From NCBI GenBank assembly GCA_902493855.1, contig CABUQV010000012.1, forward strand, positions 1 through 58,496: a stretch of DNA of 58,496 nucleotides, read 5' to 3'. Position numbers and translations under genes: made by a program. Position 1 is the first letter of the stretch. Every line of letters starts with the position of its first letter. The notes beneath the pieces are model-generated. The model saw only the letters and a list, made by a program, of their open reading frames with translations. It searched no databases and had not been told where the DNA came from. This DNA comes from an uncultured Collinsella sp. Lineage in GTDB: Bacteria; Actinomycetota; Coriobacteriia; Coriobacteriales; Coriobacteriaceae. Below are positions 8,639 through 18,638 of the stretch, piece after piece.

Positions 8639-9024
8639 GTAGGGTCTCTGGGACACTTTACCCTGCTAAAGCTGGCATAACAGCTAGAGCGAACGTCGTA
8701 CAAAGGCAAGGAAAAATACCATACAAATCGGTGAACGGTAGTTGTTTGCACTCGCATTTCCTGCGGGTTTGTAAAAAACGTCCTTATGATATAAAAAAAG
8801 AAACATATAACAGCCCAGATGGAGAGGGTCGCTATGTTATCCTTCTCAAACGGGTGAAATCTTGGGTTTTGGGTTGTAGTTCCAAGGTGGACAAACGTTT
8901 TCCCTGCACCAATGTGTGGTGAAGAACGGAAGAAGCCGGTAGTGCAAGCCGAACATTCAAGAATTCAATAAGCAGCGGTGTGAGAGAGCGCCGCATTACA
9001 CGTAACTAGGAGCGTGGTTACACA
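8639..9024 (+). promoter_or_regulatory. Long leader / promoter region of pflB
   Basis: This 386-bp stretch carries no gene. It contains an AT-rich patch with a possible -10 (TATGAT, 8785-8790). An imperfect dyad GTAAC...GTTAC (9002-9021) surrounds the pflB ribosome site TAGGAG. Its length suggests promoter control by redox or catabolite signals, but no regulator site could be named. Confidence 0.35.
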
Positions 9025-11076
<2,052 letters not shown>

Positions 11077-11078
11077 CT

Positions 11079-11138
11079 ATTGTTAGTGCTATACTAACAA
11101 TAACGATTACTGATTAGCGCGCCGGTCTCGGCCGGCGC
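11079..11138 (+). other. Two hairpins between pflB and grcA
   Basis: ATTGTTAG (11079-11086) pairs with CTAACAAT (11094-11101), and GCGCCGG (11119-11125) pairs with CCGGCGC (11132-11138). Neither has a T-run. They may be processing or stability structures that set the ratio of the two PFL chains. Confidence 0.55.
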
Positions 11139-11161
11139 CTATCAATCGAAGGAGACACATT

Positions 11162-11413
11162 ATGAAGGTTTCTGAAGTTTCCGAGACTCAGGCCGATAAC
11201 CTGGTCCACATGCTCGACGCTTACGCCGAGAAGGGTGGCCACCACCTGAACATCAACGTCTTCAACCGTGAGACGCTGCTCGACGCTCAGGCTCACCCCG
11301 AGAAGTACCCGCAGCTGACCATCCGCGTTTCCGGCTATGCCGTGAACTTCCACACGCTCACCAAGGAGCAGCAGGACGAGGTCATTTCGCGTACCTTCCA
11401 CGACAAGTTCTAA
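11162..11413 (+). CDS. grcA: Separate glycyl-radical domain of pyruvate formate-lyase (GrcA-like)
   Basis: An 83-residue protein matching the C-terminal domain of PFL from NLV..LD through GGHHLNINVFNRE and PEKYPQLTIRVSGYAVNF to the end. Gly58 in RVSGYA is the radical-bearing glycine. In E. coli the paralogue GrcA/YfiD is a 127-residue repair subunit for oxygen-cut PFL; here the main chain has no such domain, so this protein is likely an obligatory subunit. It has its own strong ribosome site (AAGGAG) and lies 85 bp behind pflB. It should be the direct target of PflA (18639-19457). A large nested hairpin (E1) follows its stop. Confidence 0.92.
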   Translation: MKVSEVSETQADNLVHMLDAYAEKGGHHLNINVFNRETLLDAQAHPEKYPQLTIRVSGYAVNFHTLTKEQQDEVISRTFHDKF

Positions 11414-11435
11414 AGGGATTTAACTCCCGCAGGAT

Positions 11436-11565
11436 CGCCGGGCCGCTTTGGGTTACTTTCCAAAACGTCCTCGGACATGCAAAGGGCTCCGCTGCGCGCT
11501 TCGCGCGGCGGAGCCCTTTGCGTCCTGACGGAATGTTTTGGGAGGTAGCCCAAACAGCCCCGGCT
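11436..11565 (+). repeat. Nested hairpin element E1 (3' of grcA)
   Basis: CCAAAAC (11460-11466) pairs with GTTTTGG (11535-11541), extended outward with a few mismatches to about 11438/11560. The conserved loop GTCCTC (11467-11472) is followed by GGAC (11473-11476) pairing with GTCC (11522-11525), then ATG, then a 13-bp inner stem (11480-11492 with 11508-11520). The 3' loop is TGACGGAAT (11526-11534). Elements E2, E3 and E4 share this plan. Confidence 0.8.
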
Positions 11566-11678
11566 GGGTCCTGTGTGGTCACCCTTTAGGCGGAACTCTC
11601 CTAATTATTTGGATGAGTCGTCTACTTACTTGTGCTGTTACCGTCTTTCCGCTGTTGTTGGGGTATGCTTTGTTCGTA

Positions 11679-11694
11679 TGTAAACGTATGACAT
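11679..11694 (+). promoter_or_regulatory. Candidate LacI-family operator in the regulator's own promoter
   Basis: TGTAAACGTATGACAT differs at two positions from the operators at 12828 and 12845. It overlaps a possible -10 (TATGTA, 11677-11682) with TTGTTG 16 bp upstream, so autoregulation is likely. Confidence 0.6.
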
Positions 11695-11713
11695 GTTGAT
11701 GGGGGAGGGTGCT

Positions 11714-12724
11714 ATGGCTCGCGAGAGTGCTCGTTCTAAGGATACGGCTAAGCCTGGCATCAAGGAAGTTGCGGCGGTGGCGGGGGTTTCGCCTACTACG
11801 GTATCTCGTGTGCTTAATAATCGAGGCTATATTAGCCAAGAGACCCGCGATAAGGTCCATGCCGCGATGAAGCGCATCAACTATACGCCCAACGATATCG
11901 CTCGTGCCATGCTCAACGGTCGCCTGAATCTTATCGGTATGATCGTCCCCTATGTCAGCAGTCCGTTTCATGCCCAAGTGGTTCAAGTCATTGAGCATAC
12001 CCTGGCCGAAAACGGTTTTAAGATGCTGCTGTGCAATAGCGCCAATCGACCCGAGCTTGAGCGCTCTTATATCGACATGCTTCGACGCAATATGGTTGAT
12101 GGCGTCATCGTCAACTCGCTTAATATCGGTGCCGAGGCGTATGCCGAGATGGGCTTGAGTCTGGTTGGTATCGACTGCGACCTTGGCGAAGCCTCTGTTC
12201 AGATTGCGAGCGACAGCTATAGCATCGGCGAACTTGCCACGCGTCGCCTGATCGATGACGGGTGTTCGCGCGTCTTGTGCCTGCGCAACAATAGCCGTAT
12301 GCGTATGCCTGCCAATAAGCGTACCGATGCCTACCACGATGTTGTGGAGCAGGCTGGTTTGCCCGCGCTTGTCCGTGAGGTCGAGTTCGTTAAGTCCGAC
12401 GACGAAAAGAGTGCGGTCGTTGCAAAGATTCTCGATGAGAACCCCGATATTGACGGCATCTTTGCGGGAGACGACACGATGGCGGCCATCTGCCTCAACG
12501 TGATGAAGCAGCGCGGCTTGAGTGCTCCGGACGATATTAAGGTCGTGGGCGCGGATGGTGCCCGCCGCACCATGACGTTTATGCCTGACTTAACAACCGT
12601 ACGCCAAGATATCGATCGCATCGGTGAGCTCGCGGCGCAATCCATCATCGCTCTTGTTAACGGTGAAAAGCCCGAATCGAATATCAAGCTCCCCGTTGAA
12701 CTCATTGAGGGCAAAACCGCGTAG
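11714..12724 (+). CDS. LacI-family regulator of the fructoside cluster
   Basis: A 336-residue regulator. The N-terminal LacI helix-turn-helix spans about residues 15-40 (IKEVAAVAGVSPTTVSRVLNN), followed by the hinge region, where NDIARAMLNG replaces the more usual N..AR.L. The rest is a two-lobed periplasmic-binding-type domain with GIFAGDDTMA near the C-terminal lobe. The ATG after GGGGGAGGG is chosen; an ATG seven codons upstream lacks spacing. It precedes a GH32 gene and a PTS permease, so it probably responds to sucrose or a short fructan (or its phosphate). Matching operators lie in its own promoter (11679) and ahead of the first GH32 gene (12828, 12845). Confidence 0.9.
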   Translation: MARESARSKDTAKPGIKEVAAVAGVSPTTVSRVLNNRGYISQETRDKVHAAMKRINYTPNDIARAMLNGRLNLIGMIVPYVSSPFHAQVVQVIEHTLAENGFKMLLCNSANRPELERSYIDMLRRNMVDGVIVNSLNIGAEAYAEMGLSLVGIDCDLGEASVQIASDSYSIGELATRRLIDDGCSRVLCLRNNSRMRMPANKRTDAYHDVVEQAGLPALVREVEFVKSDDEKSAVVAKILDENPDIDGIFAGDDTMAAICLNVMKQRGLSAPDDIKVVGADGARRTMTFMPDLTTVRQDIDRIGELAAQSIIALVNGEKPESNIKLPVELIEGKTA

Positions 12725-12776
12725 TTCATCCCGTGCCAAAAGAATCCCTCAAACACCTCTGATGACCGTTCGCCGG

Positions 12777-12860
12777 CATATGTCAACCGTTTGCCGACGA
12801 CTGGAACTGCGAAAAGACGTATTGGTGTGAAAACGTTTGACATATGAAAACGATTGACAT
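12777..12860 (+). promoter_or_regulatory. Operator cluster ahead of the fructoside operon
   Basis: Two tandem 16-bp sites, TGAAAACGTTTGACAT (12828-12843) and TGAAAACGATTGACAT (12845-12860), lie 17 bp apart. Each contains a TTGACA hexamer usable as -35; TAGTAT at 12881 could be the -10, though the spacing is long. An inverted related site, CATATGTCAACCGTTTG, lies at 12777-12793. LacI binding is expected to block the promoter. Confidence 0.65.
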
Positions 12861-12908
12861 ATCTTGCAGTTGTACCGAGTTAGTATCACGTGGGAAAGGA
12901 AGTCTCGG

Positions 12909-14291
12909 ATGCACAAGGTGTATTACCAGCCTGAGGGAATTTGGGTAGGCGACATCATGCCGTACGGCGAGGACGGCACGTTCTATCTCTATCATCAGCG
13001 TGACACGCGAAACCCCGGACCTTTCGGAGAGCCGTTTGGCTGGGCACTCGCGACAACCAAGGACTTCGTCAATTACAAAGACTTTGGCGAGAGCCTTGAG
13101 CGTGGCGGCGACGAGGAAGTCGACCAGTATGTTTATGCCGGCACGGTGTTTAAGGTGGGCGACAAGTACCATGCGCTCTACACTGGTTGCAATCGCGATA
13201 AGGTCAAGGCACGCTTGATGAAGCAGGTTCTTCTTCACGCAACGAGTGACGACGCCGTCAAGTGGCAGAAGAACATCGCCGAGACGCTGCTTCCGCCCCA
13301 GGAGGGTTACGATGACCGCAACTGGCGCGATCCCTTTGTGCTTTGGGATGAGGAGAACGAAGAGTACATGCTCATCCTCGGCACGCGTGTGGGCGAGGAC
13401 AAGCGTCTGATGACCGGTCGTCTGGTCAAGTTCACCTCCAAGGACCTGGATACCTGGGAGTTCCAGGGCGACTGGTGGAATCCGGGCCTGTACACCATGT
13501 TCGAGATGCCTGATCTCTTTAAGATGGGCGACTGGTGGTATCTGGTGTTCTCCGAGTACAGTGATGGCAACAAGACCCGTTACCGCATGTCTCGCTCTAT
13601 CAACGGTCCTTGGATCACTCCTGCGGACGATTCCTTCGATGGCCGCGCGTACTATGCCGCGCGTACCGCATTTGACGGCGAGCGCCGCGTTCTCTTTGGT
13701 TGGGTTCCTACGCGTGACGAGGGCGGCGACCCCAGCTCTTACCTGTGGGGTGGCACCTTTATGCCCCTCGAGATCGTTCAGCGTGCCGACGGAACGCTCG
13801 GCACCAAGCTTCCTGACAGCATGCTTGGCGCCTTTGGCGAGGCTAAGGCAGTCGAGGCCTTTGAGCTCTCCTGCGAGTCGGGCAAGGTCGAGCAGGTGCT
13901 CGCCGCGGATGCCGGTTCCACCTATATGCTCGATGCCGACATCGAGCTCGCCGGTGACGCTGCCGGCTTCTCGGTGAAGCTTGCCGAGGACGCCGAGTCC
14001 GGTCTTGCCTATGAGTTCCGCGCCAACCTGCGTGAGGGCAAGCTCGAGTTTACGGCGGCCCCCCAGTATCCGTGGTTCCAGGTCAACAACATGGGCCTCG
14101 AGCGTCCGTTGTTCTTTAAGGGCGAGGGCACTCATCATGTGCGCCTGGTCGTTGACGACGATATCGCGACCATCTTTGTCGATGATGTTGCGCTTAACGC
14201 TCGATTCTGCAATAAGCAGGGCCAGGGTGTGGCGCTGACGGTCACCGACGGTACGCTTAAGTGCGCAAATGCAACGATCGCGTCTCTGTAA
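12909..14291 (+). CDS. GH32-type beta-fructosidase, divergent clade (WVGD motif)
   Basis: A 460-residue glycoside hydrolase with a five-bladed propeller N-domain and a C-terminal beta-sandwich. The usual WMNDPNG is replaced by IWVGDIMPYG, keeping Asp15 as likely nucleophile. RDP is present (NWRDPFVLW), and the EC acid/base motif reads FEMPDLF, so the Glu is kept but the Cys is Met. It likely cleaves a fructosyl bond in sucrose phosphate or a fructan fragment, but the altered motifs make the substrate uncertain. There is no signal peptide, so it is cytoplasmic. The start is the ATG after GGAAAGGAAG. It is the first gene of the LacI-controlled operon, followed by the PTS gene 45 bp downstream. 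Confidence 0.85.
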   Translation: MHKVYYQPEGIWVGDIMPYGEDGTFYLYHQRDTRNPGPFGEPFGWALATTKDFVNYKDFGESLERGGDEEVDQYVYAGTVFKVGDKYHALYTGCNRDKVKARLMKQVLLHATSDDAVKWQKNIAETLLPPQEGYDDRNWRDPFVLWDEENEEYMLILGTRVGEDKRLMTGRLVKFTSKDLDTWEFQGDWWNPGLYTMFEMPDLFKMGDWWYLVFSEYSDGNKTRYRMSRSINGPWITPADDSFDGRAYYAARTAFDGERRVLFGWVPTRDEGGDPSSYLWGGTFMPLEIVQRADGTLGTKLPDSMLGAFGEAKAVEAFELSCESGKVEQVLAADAGSTYMLDADIELAGDAAGFSVKLAEDAESGLAYEFRANLREGKLEFTAAPQYPWFQVNNMGLERPLFFKGEGTHHVRLVVDDDIATIFVDDVALNARFCNKQGQGVALTVTDGTLKCANATIASL

Positions 14292-14336
14292 TGGCATCAA
14301 AACGTCTTATGATTTCGTAAAGGAATGGAGAGGAAC

Positions 14337-15788
14337 ATGGACTACAAAGTAGTGTCTCAGCAAGTCGTCGATAACGTCGGCGGTCTGGAGAACATCGAGG
14401 GCGCCACGCATTGCGTTACGCGTCTGCGTCTGGTGCTCAAGGATACGAGCAAGTACAACAAGGCCGAGCTCGAGAACATCGATGGCGTCAAGGGCGTGCT
14501 GTACAACAGCGGCCAGCTCATGATCATCTTCGGTACCGGTACCGTCAACAAGGTTTACGATGAGTTTATGGCTCTGACGGGCGTTAAGGAGATTAGCGCT
14601 TCCGAGGTCAAGGGCGCCGAGGCGGACAAGAAGGGCAAGTTCTTCTCGGTCCTCAAGGTATTCTCGGACATCTTTATCCCCATCATTCCCGCTTTCGTCG
14701 GCGCTGCTATCATCATCGGCCTTAAGTCGCTGATTGTTGCCAACGGCCTCTTTGGCATGGAGGGCAGCCTCGCCGATCACAGCGAGTTCCTCAAGAACCT
14801 CGCAAGCTTCTTTGCCATTATCGCCACCACCTTCGACTACCTACCTGTCCTGGTTATGTACAGCGCGGTCAAGCGTTTTGGCGGTAACCCGATCCTGGGC
14901 ATCCTCGTCGGTATCGTCATGGTTCACCCGAGCCTTATGAACCGTAACACGTTCGTTATGGACCCGACGGGTGCTGAGTACTGGAACTTCGGTCCGCTCT
15001 CCATTCCCATGGTTGCTTTCCAGGGCGGCGTGTTCCCTGCAATCCTGACTGCCTGGTTTATGGCCAAGGTCGAGAAGATTGCCCAGAAGTACATCCCCGA
15101 GGTCGTTTCGTTCGTCTTTGTCCCGACCGTTACCCTGATTCTTGCTAACGTCGCCCTGTTCACCGTGTTCGGCCCGCTCGGCAACCTGATCGGCGACGTC
15201 CTCGCCGGCGTAATCGATATCCTGTACAACAGGATGGGCGTCTTCGGTGCCTTTGTCTTTGCCGCATTCCTGCAGCCGCTCGTCGTTACCGGTACGCATC
15301 AGTTCATCCAGGGTATCGAGGCAAACCTCGTTGCCACGACTGGCTTCAACTACATCCAGGCAATCTGGTCGGTTTCCATCATCGCCCAGGGCGGCGGCGC
15401 CATCGGCATGTACCTCATTCACAAGAAGCATTCCAAAGAGCGCAACATCTGCATGTCGTCCTTTATCCCGACGCTGGTCGGTATCTCCGAGCCCGCAATC
15501 TTTGCTGCAAACATGCGCTACTCGATCATCCCGTTCATCTGCGCTTGCATCGGTGCAGGCTGCGGCGGTGCCTTCGTGAAGCTCTTTGAGGTGCGCGCCA
15601 TCGGTCAGGGTCTGACCGGCGTGCTTGGCCTGCTCATCGTTACGCCCGAGACGCTCGTGTGGTATGTGGCTGGCAATCTCATCGCCTTCATCGTGCCGAT
15701 CGTCTTGATCTTTGCCTACAACAAGGCAAAGGGCGTGCCGACCACCGATGAAGAGGGCGCTGGCGCTGGCTTCGACGTTAGCTTCTAG
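14337..15788 (+). CDS. PTS sucrose/beta-glucoside-type EIIBC permease
   Basis: A 483-residue fusion. The N-terminal EIIB domain (about 1-80) has the phosphorylated Cys in HCVTRLRL. The EIIC membrane domain (about 105-460) contains GISEPAIF, the conserved sugar-site motif of the glucose-sucrose superfamily. It has no EIIA, so phosphate must come from another EIIA in the cell, as for sucrose EIIs of the ScrA type. It imports and phosphorylates a sugar, probably sucrose given the two flanking GH32 genes. The ATG at 14337 follows GGAGAGG; the ATG four codons earlier overlaps that site. A hairpin follows the stop, before the second GH32 gene. Confidence 0.9.
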   Translation: MDYKVVSQQVVDNVGGLENIEGATHCVTRLRLVLKDTSKYNKAELENIDGVKGVLYNSGQLMIIFGTGTVNKVYDEFMALTGVKEISASEVKGAEADKKGKFFSVLKVFSDIFIPIIPAFVGAAIIIGLKSLIVANGLFGMEGSLADHSEFLKNLASFFAIIATTFDYLPVLVMYSAVKRFGGNPILGILVGIVMVHPSLMNRNTFVMDPTGAEYWNFGPLSIPMVAFQGGVFPAILTAWFMAKVEKIAQKYIPEVVSFVFVPTVTLILANVALFTVFGPLGNLIGDVLAGVIDILYNRMGVFGAFVFAAFLQPLVVTGTHQFIQGIEANLVATTGFNYIQAIWSVSIIAQGGGAIGMYLIHKKHSKERNICMSSFIPTLVGISEPAIFAANMRYSIIPFICACIGAGCGGAFVKLFEVRAIGQGLTGVLGLLIVTPETLVWYVAGNLIAFIVPIVLIFAYNKAKGVPTTDEEGAGAGFDVSF

Positions 15789-15826
15789 TTGAGCCGTTCA
15801 GCGTAATGTGCGGATAAGTCCATTTG

Positions 15827-15867
15827 GGGAAGGGCGTTCGGCTCGTGTGAGTCGAGCGTCCTTTCCC
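15827..15867 (+). terminator. Hairpin between the PTS gene and the second GH32 gene
   Basis: GGGAAGGGCG... (from 15827) pairs with ...CGTCCTTTCCC (to 15867), a long imperfect stem without a T-run. It may attenuate or protect the message rather than end it. Confidence 0.5.
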
Positions 15868-15889
15868 ATAGACGAGAAAGTCAACGGCG

Positions 15890-17332
15890 ATGTTTAATCA
15901 AAAAAATAAGGTGACATGCGCGGACTATGAGCAGTGGCGTGCCGGACAGGATGAGACGGTGGCTCGCATCGCATCCGACCCCGATAGGCTTTTGTTCCAT
16001 GTGGAGCCTGAGCTTGGCTGGCTCAACGACCCCAATGGTTTGGTTCAGATTGGTGATACGTATCACATCTATCATCAATACGATCCGTTCGATGCTGCGC
16101 ATGGCGGTCCAGTGCTTTGGAACCATCTGACGACAAAGGATTTTGTGACGTACGAGAATCACGGCCCCGTGCTGTTCCCCGATTCCGATTTGGATTCGAG
16201 TGGAGCGTATTCTGGTTCTGCCTTTGTACGTGATGGCAAGATTCACTACTTCTATACCGGCAACGTTAAACATTTTGACCGTGATGATTACGACTACGTG
16301 TTGACGGGCCGTGAGCAAAACCAAATTCATATGGTTGCCGAGAATCCCGACGAATTGGGCGAGAAGCGCATAGCTGTTGGGCCGGTCGATTACCCCGACG
16401 ATATCGGTACGCACGTGCGCGACCCCAAGATCCTTGAACACGACGGTATCTACTACATGGTTCTCGGCGCTCGTACGAAAGACGATCGCGGGTGCGTGCT
16501 TGTCTATACCTCGCGTGATCTAGAGGACTGGGGCTATGCGACGCGCATTGAGCTGGGCGAGAAGTTTGGCTTTATGTGGGAGTGTCCTGATCTGTTTGAG
16601 CTTGATGGCGAGCTTATTCTCGTCTGCTGTCCGCAGGGCGTGCCCGCCGATGGCTGGCGTTACCGCAATCCGCATCAGTGCGTGTGGTTCTCCATCGAGG
16701 CCGATTGGGGGGCGCCGAGCTTTAAGATCGTCGGCCAGGGCATGCCTCCGATGGTTGATGCCGGTTTTGATTTCTATGCCCCGCAGTCCTTTGAGGATGC
16801 TGCAGGTCGGCGTTTGATGATCGGGTGGTCTGGTTGCCCCGATGCGACGGCAGAAAGTCCGACGGTTACACGCGGGTGGCAGTGCGCGTTGACGGTGCCG
16901 CGAGAGCTGAGCATGCGCGATGGTAAGCTCTGCCAGCAGCCGGCGCACGAGATTGAGAGGATGCGCGGCGACTGCGTTCGCGCGACAGGCGGTGAAACCG
17001 TTGAGGAGCCGGGCCGCCTGTTTGATCTTGTGGTTTCCTGCGAGGGCGCCAAGATGGTCGAGCTCGAAATCCGCAAGGGTGTCTTTGTGCGTTATACGGA
17101 CGGGATGCTTACCCTCGATATGGGTGACGAAGGCTATGGGCGCGACCAGAGGTCGATTGAGCTCGGCGAGCTTCGCGACCTACGCGTGCTTTCGGACACT
17201 ACGATGGTCGAGATTTTTGCAAATGGCGGCGAGGCGGCACTTACGAGCCGTACCTATTCGCCGGCGGTTCCGGCGATGGAGCTGCACGCCGAGGGTGCGG
17301 CATCGATGAATTTCTACCGCCTCGTGCATTAA
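15890..17332 (+). CDS. Sucrose-6-phosphate hydrolase (GH32)
   Basis: A 480-residue enzyme with all three canonical GH32 signatures: WLNDPNG (Asp47, nucleophile), the transition-state VRDP, and MWECPDLF (Glu, acid/base). Length and motifs fit ScrB/SacA, which splits sucrose-6-phosphate made by the PTS into glucose-6-phosphate and fructose. It has no signal peptide and is cytoplasmic. It lies 101 bp behind the PTS gene across a hairpin, probably in the same regulon. The ribosome site before the ATG at 15890 is weak (GAGAAAG), so expression may be lower than that of the upstream genes. It is the standard partner of the PTS; the gene at 12909 is the divergent second one. Confidence 0.9.
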   Translation: MFNQKNKVTCADYEQWRAGQDETVARIASDPDRLLFHVEPELGWLNDPNGLVQIGDTYHIYHQYDPFDAAHGGPVLWNHLTTKDFVTYENHGPVLFPDSDLDSSGAYSGSAFVRDGKIHYFYTGNVKHFDRDDYDYVLTGREQNQIHMVAENPDELGEKRIAVGPVDYPDDIGTHVRDPKILEHDGIYYMVLGARTKDDRGCVLVYTSRDLEDWGYATRIELGEKFGFMWECPDLFELDGELILVCCPQGVPADGWRYRNPHQCVWFSIEADWGAPSFKIVGQGMPPMVDAGFDFYAPQSFEDAAGRRLMIGWSGCPDATAESPTVTRGWQCALTVPRELSMRDGKLCQQPAHEIERMRGDCVRATGGETVEEPGRLFDLVVSCEGAKMVELEIRKGVFVRYTDGMLTLDMGDEGYGRDQRSIELGELRDLRVLSDTTMVEIFANGGEAALTSRTYSPAVPAMELHAEGAASMNFYRLVH

Positions 17333-17403
17333 CCGTGCGTGGAGCACGATTGGATTTACTGGACGGAATGTGTCGCAGTTGTCGCGGCCAACTACCGCTT
17401 ACC

Positions 17404-17422
17404 GCATATAACGACCGTTTGC
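17404..17422 (+). promoter_or_regulatory. Operator-like sequence behind the fructoside cluster
   Basis: GCATATAACGACCGTTTGC shares GCATAT...ACCGTTTGC with the site at 12777. Both are flanked by short complementary arms (CCGCA/TGCGG here, CGGCA/TGCCG there). It may be a distal LacI site or a hairpin; the evidence is similarity only. Confidence 0.3.
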
Positions 17423-17484
17423 GGAATAAGTAACCCTCCTTAATAAACCGTGTAGAATCCTAGATAAGCACGGAGTTTTCCAGG

Positions 17485-17526
17485 GAGACGCTGTCCTTTG
17501 TTATGTGCAAAGGGCGGCGTCTCTTT
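17485..17526 (+). terminator. Terminator upstream of degV
   Basis: GAGACGC (17485-17491) pairs with GCGTCTC (17517-17523), with an inner CCTTTG/CAAAGG pair, then TTT. It probably ends the fructoside transcript. Confidence 0.65.
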
Positions 17527-17609
17527 GGCGCTTGGGGGTCGTTCTGTAGCAGGACGGCGGGCGTGTGTCACATATTAAAAAGCCAACGTCGAGATGGGTC
17601 GTGATAATA

Positions 17610-18464
17610 ATGGGCAAGTACATAATCGTGGTTGAATCTGGTTCGGATGTGACGCCAGAGCTCTGCGAGCGCTACGGCATCGTGCGCGTGCCTATGCATG
17701 TCACGATTGGTGACGAGACCGTCGAGGACGGCTCGATCGATCCGCTCGAGATTTATTCGCGCTGCAACGAGTTTGGCGTGATGCCCAAGACCAGCGGCTG
17801 TGCGCCGGCAGATTTTGCGCATGTGTACGACCGCATCCATGCCGAGCAACCCGACGCGACCATTCTGCATCTTGCATATTCCGAGGCCACGACCTGCTCG
17901 CATCAATCATCGAAGATCGCCGCCAAGGGTCGCGACTACGTCTACTCCATGGACACGCGTTTTGTCTCGGTGGGCCAGTCGCTTGTTGTCGTCGAGACCG
18001 CCAAATACATCGAGGCTCACCCCGATGCCACCGTCGACGAGATCTTCGCCTTCGCGAACTCCGTCATGGACCGCGTGCTGCTGGGCTTTGTTCCTACCGA
18101 TCTTGCCTTCCTTAAGGCGGGCGGTCGCTTGTCCAACGTCGCATTCCTTGGCGCACATCTGCTCAAGATTAAGCCCTGCATTGAGGTGACGGGCGGCAAG
18201 TTCGTGGCGACCAAGAAGTTCCGCGGCTCTATGCTCAAGTGCGCCCGCGCCTTTATTGACCACATGGTTGCGAAGGGCGAGATCGACTACTCGCACATTG
18301 GCCTGGCGTATTCGGTAGGCCTTTCCCAGGAGCTGCGCGACGACATGGAAGTCTATGCGCACGACCTGGGCTTTAAGGACATTACCTGGACTCAGGTCGG
18401 CGGCGTCATCTCGAGCCACTGCGGCCCGACCGCCTTCGGTGCGGTGCTCACGCTTAAAGCGTAA
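17610..18464 (+). CDS. DegV-family fatty-acid-binding protein
   Basis: A 284-residue cytoplasmic protein of the DegV (FakB-like) fold. It opens with YIIVVESGSDVTPELCERYG and has MPKTSGCAPADF where the family has TSQPS..DF, plus the C-terminal GLAYSVG and GGVISSHCGPTAFG segments. FakB-type proteins present fatty acids to the FakA kinase for acyl-phosphate formation; whether this one does is not shown, and no fakA is nearby. The ATG at 17610 is taken because DegV proteins begin at this point; its ribosome site is weak. A hairpin follows. It is probably a single-gene unit. Confidence 0.85.
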   Translation: MGKYIIVVESGSDVTPELCERYGIVRVPMHVTIGDETVEDGSIDPLEIYSRCNEFGVMPKTSGCAPADFAHVYDRIHAEQPDATILHLAYSEATTCSHQSSKIAAKGRDYVYSMDTRFVSVGQSLVVVETAKYIEAHPDATVDEIFAFANSVMDRVLLGFVPTDLAFLKAGGRLSNVAFLGAHLLKIKPCIEVTGGKFVATKKFRGSMLKCARAFIDHMVAKGEIDYSHIGLAYSVGLSQELRDDMEVYAHDLGFKDITWTQVGGVISSHCGPTAFGAVLTLKA

Positions 18465-18542
18465 AGGCCGCAGGCGAGCGTTCTTCAGCCTGACATCTCG
18501 ACGTAGACCCCAGCCATGGTGATGGGGGATAGATTAAAACGT

Positions 18543-18591
18543 GCCATTCTAGCCCGAGACGTTTAAACGCAAGCACATGGGCTAGAATGGC
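18543..18591. terminator. 13-bp inverted repeat between degV and pflA
   Basis: GCCATTCTAGCCC (18543-18555) and GGGCTAGAATGGC (18579-18591) are perfect complements around a 23-nt loop that contains the palindrome GTTTAAAC. No T-run is present, so it is a terminator candidate or a protein-binding dyad ahead of pflA. Confidence 0.5.
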
Positions 18592-18638
18592 TCTGGCATT
18601 TTAATTGGTTGCATCCAAGGAGAGGCAAGGTAGCGCGA

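Noticed and set aside
8834..8857. Seven-codon leader peptide (MLSFSNG) with a GGAGAGGG site ahead of pflB
   Set aside because: No repeated regulatory codons and no attenuator hairpin follow; too short to support.
11436..11565. E1-E4 as insertion-sequence remnants
   Set aside because: The outer helices have different sequences in every copy; mobile ends would be alike. Only loops are conserved, which fits a structured element.
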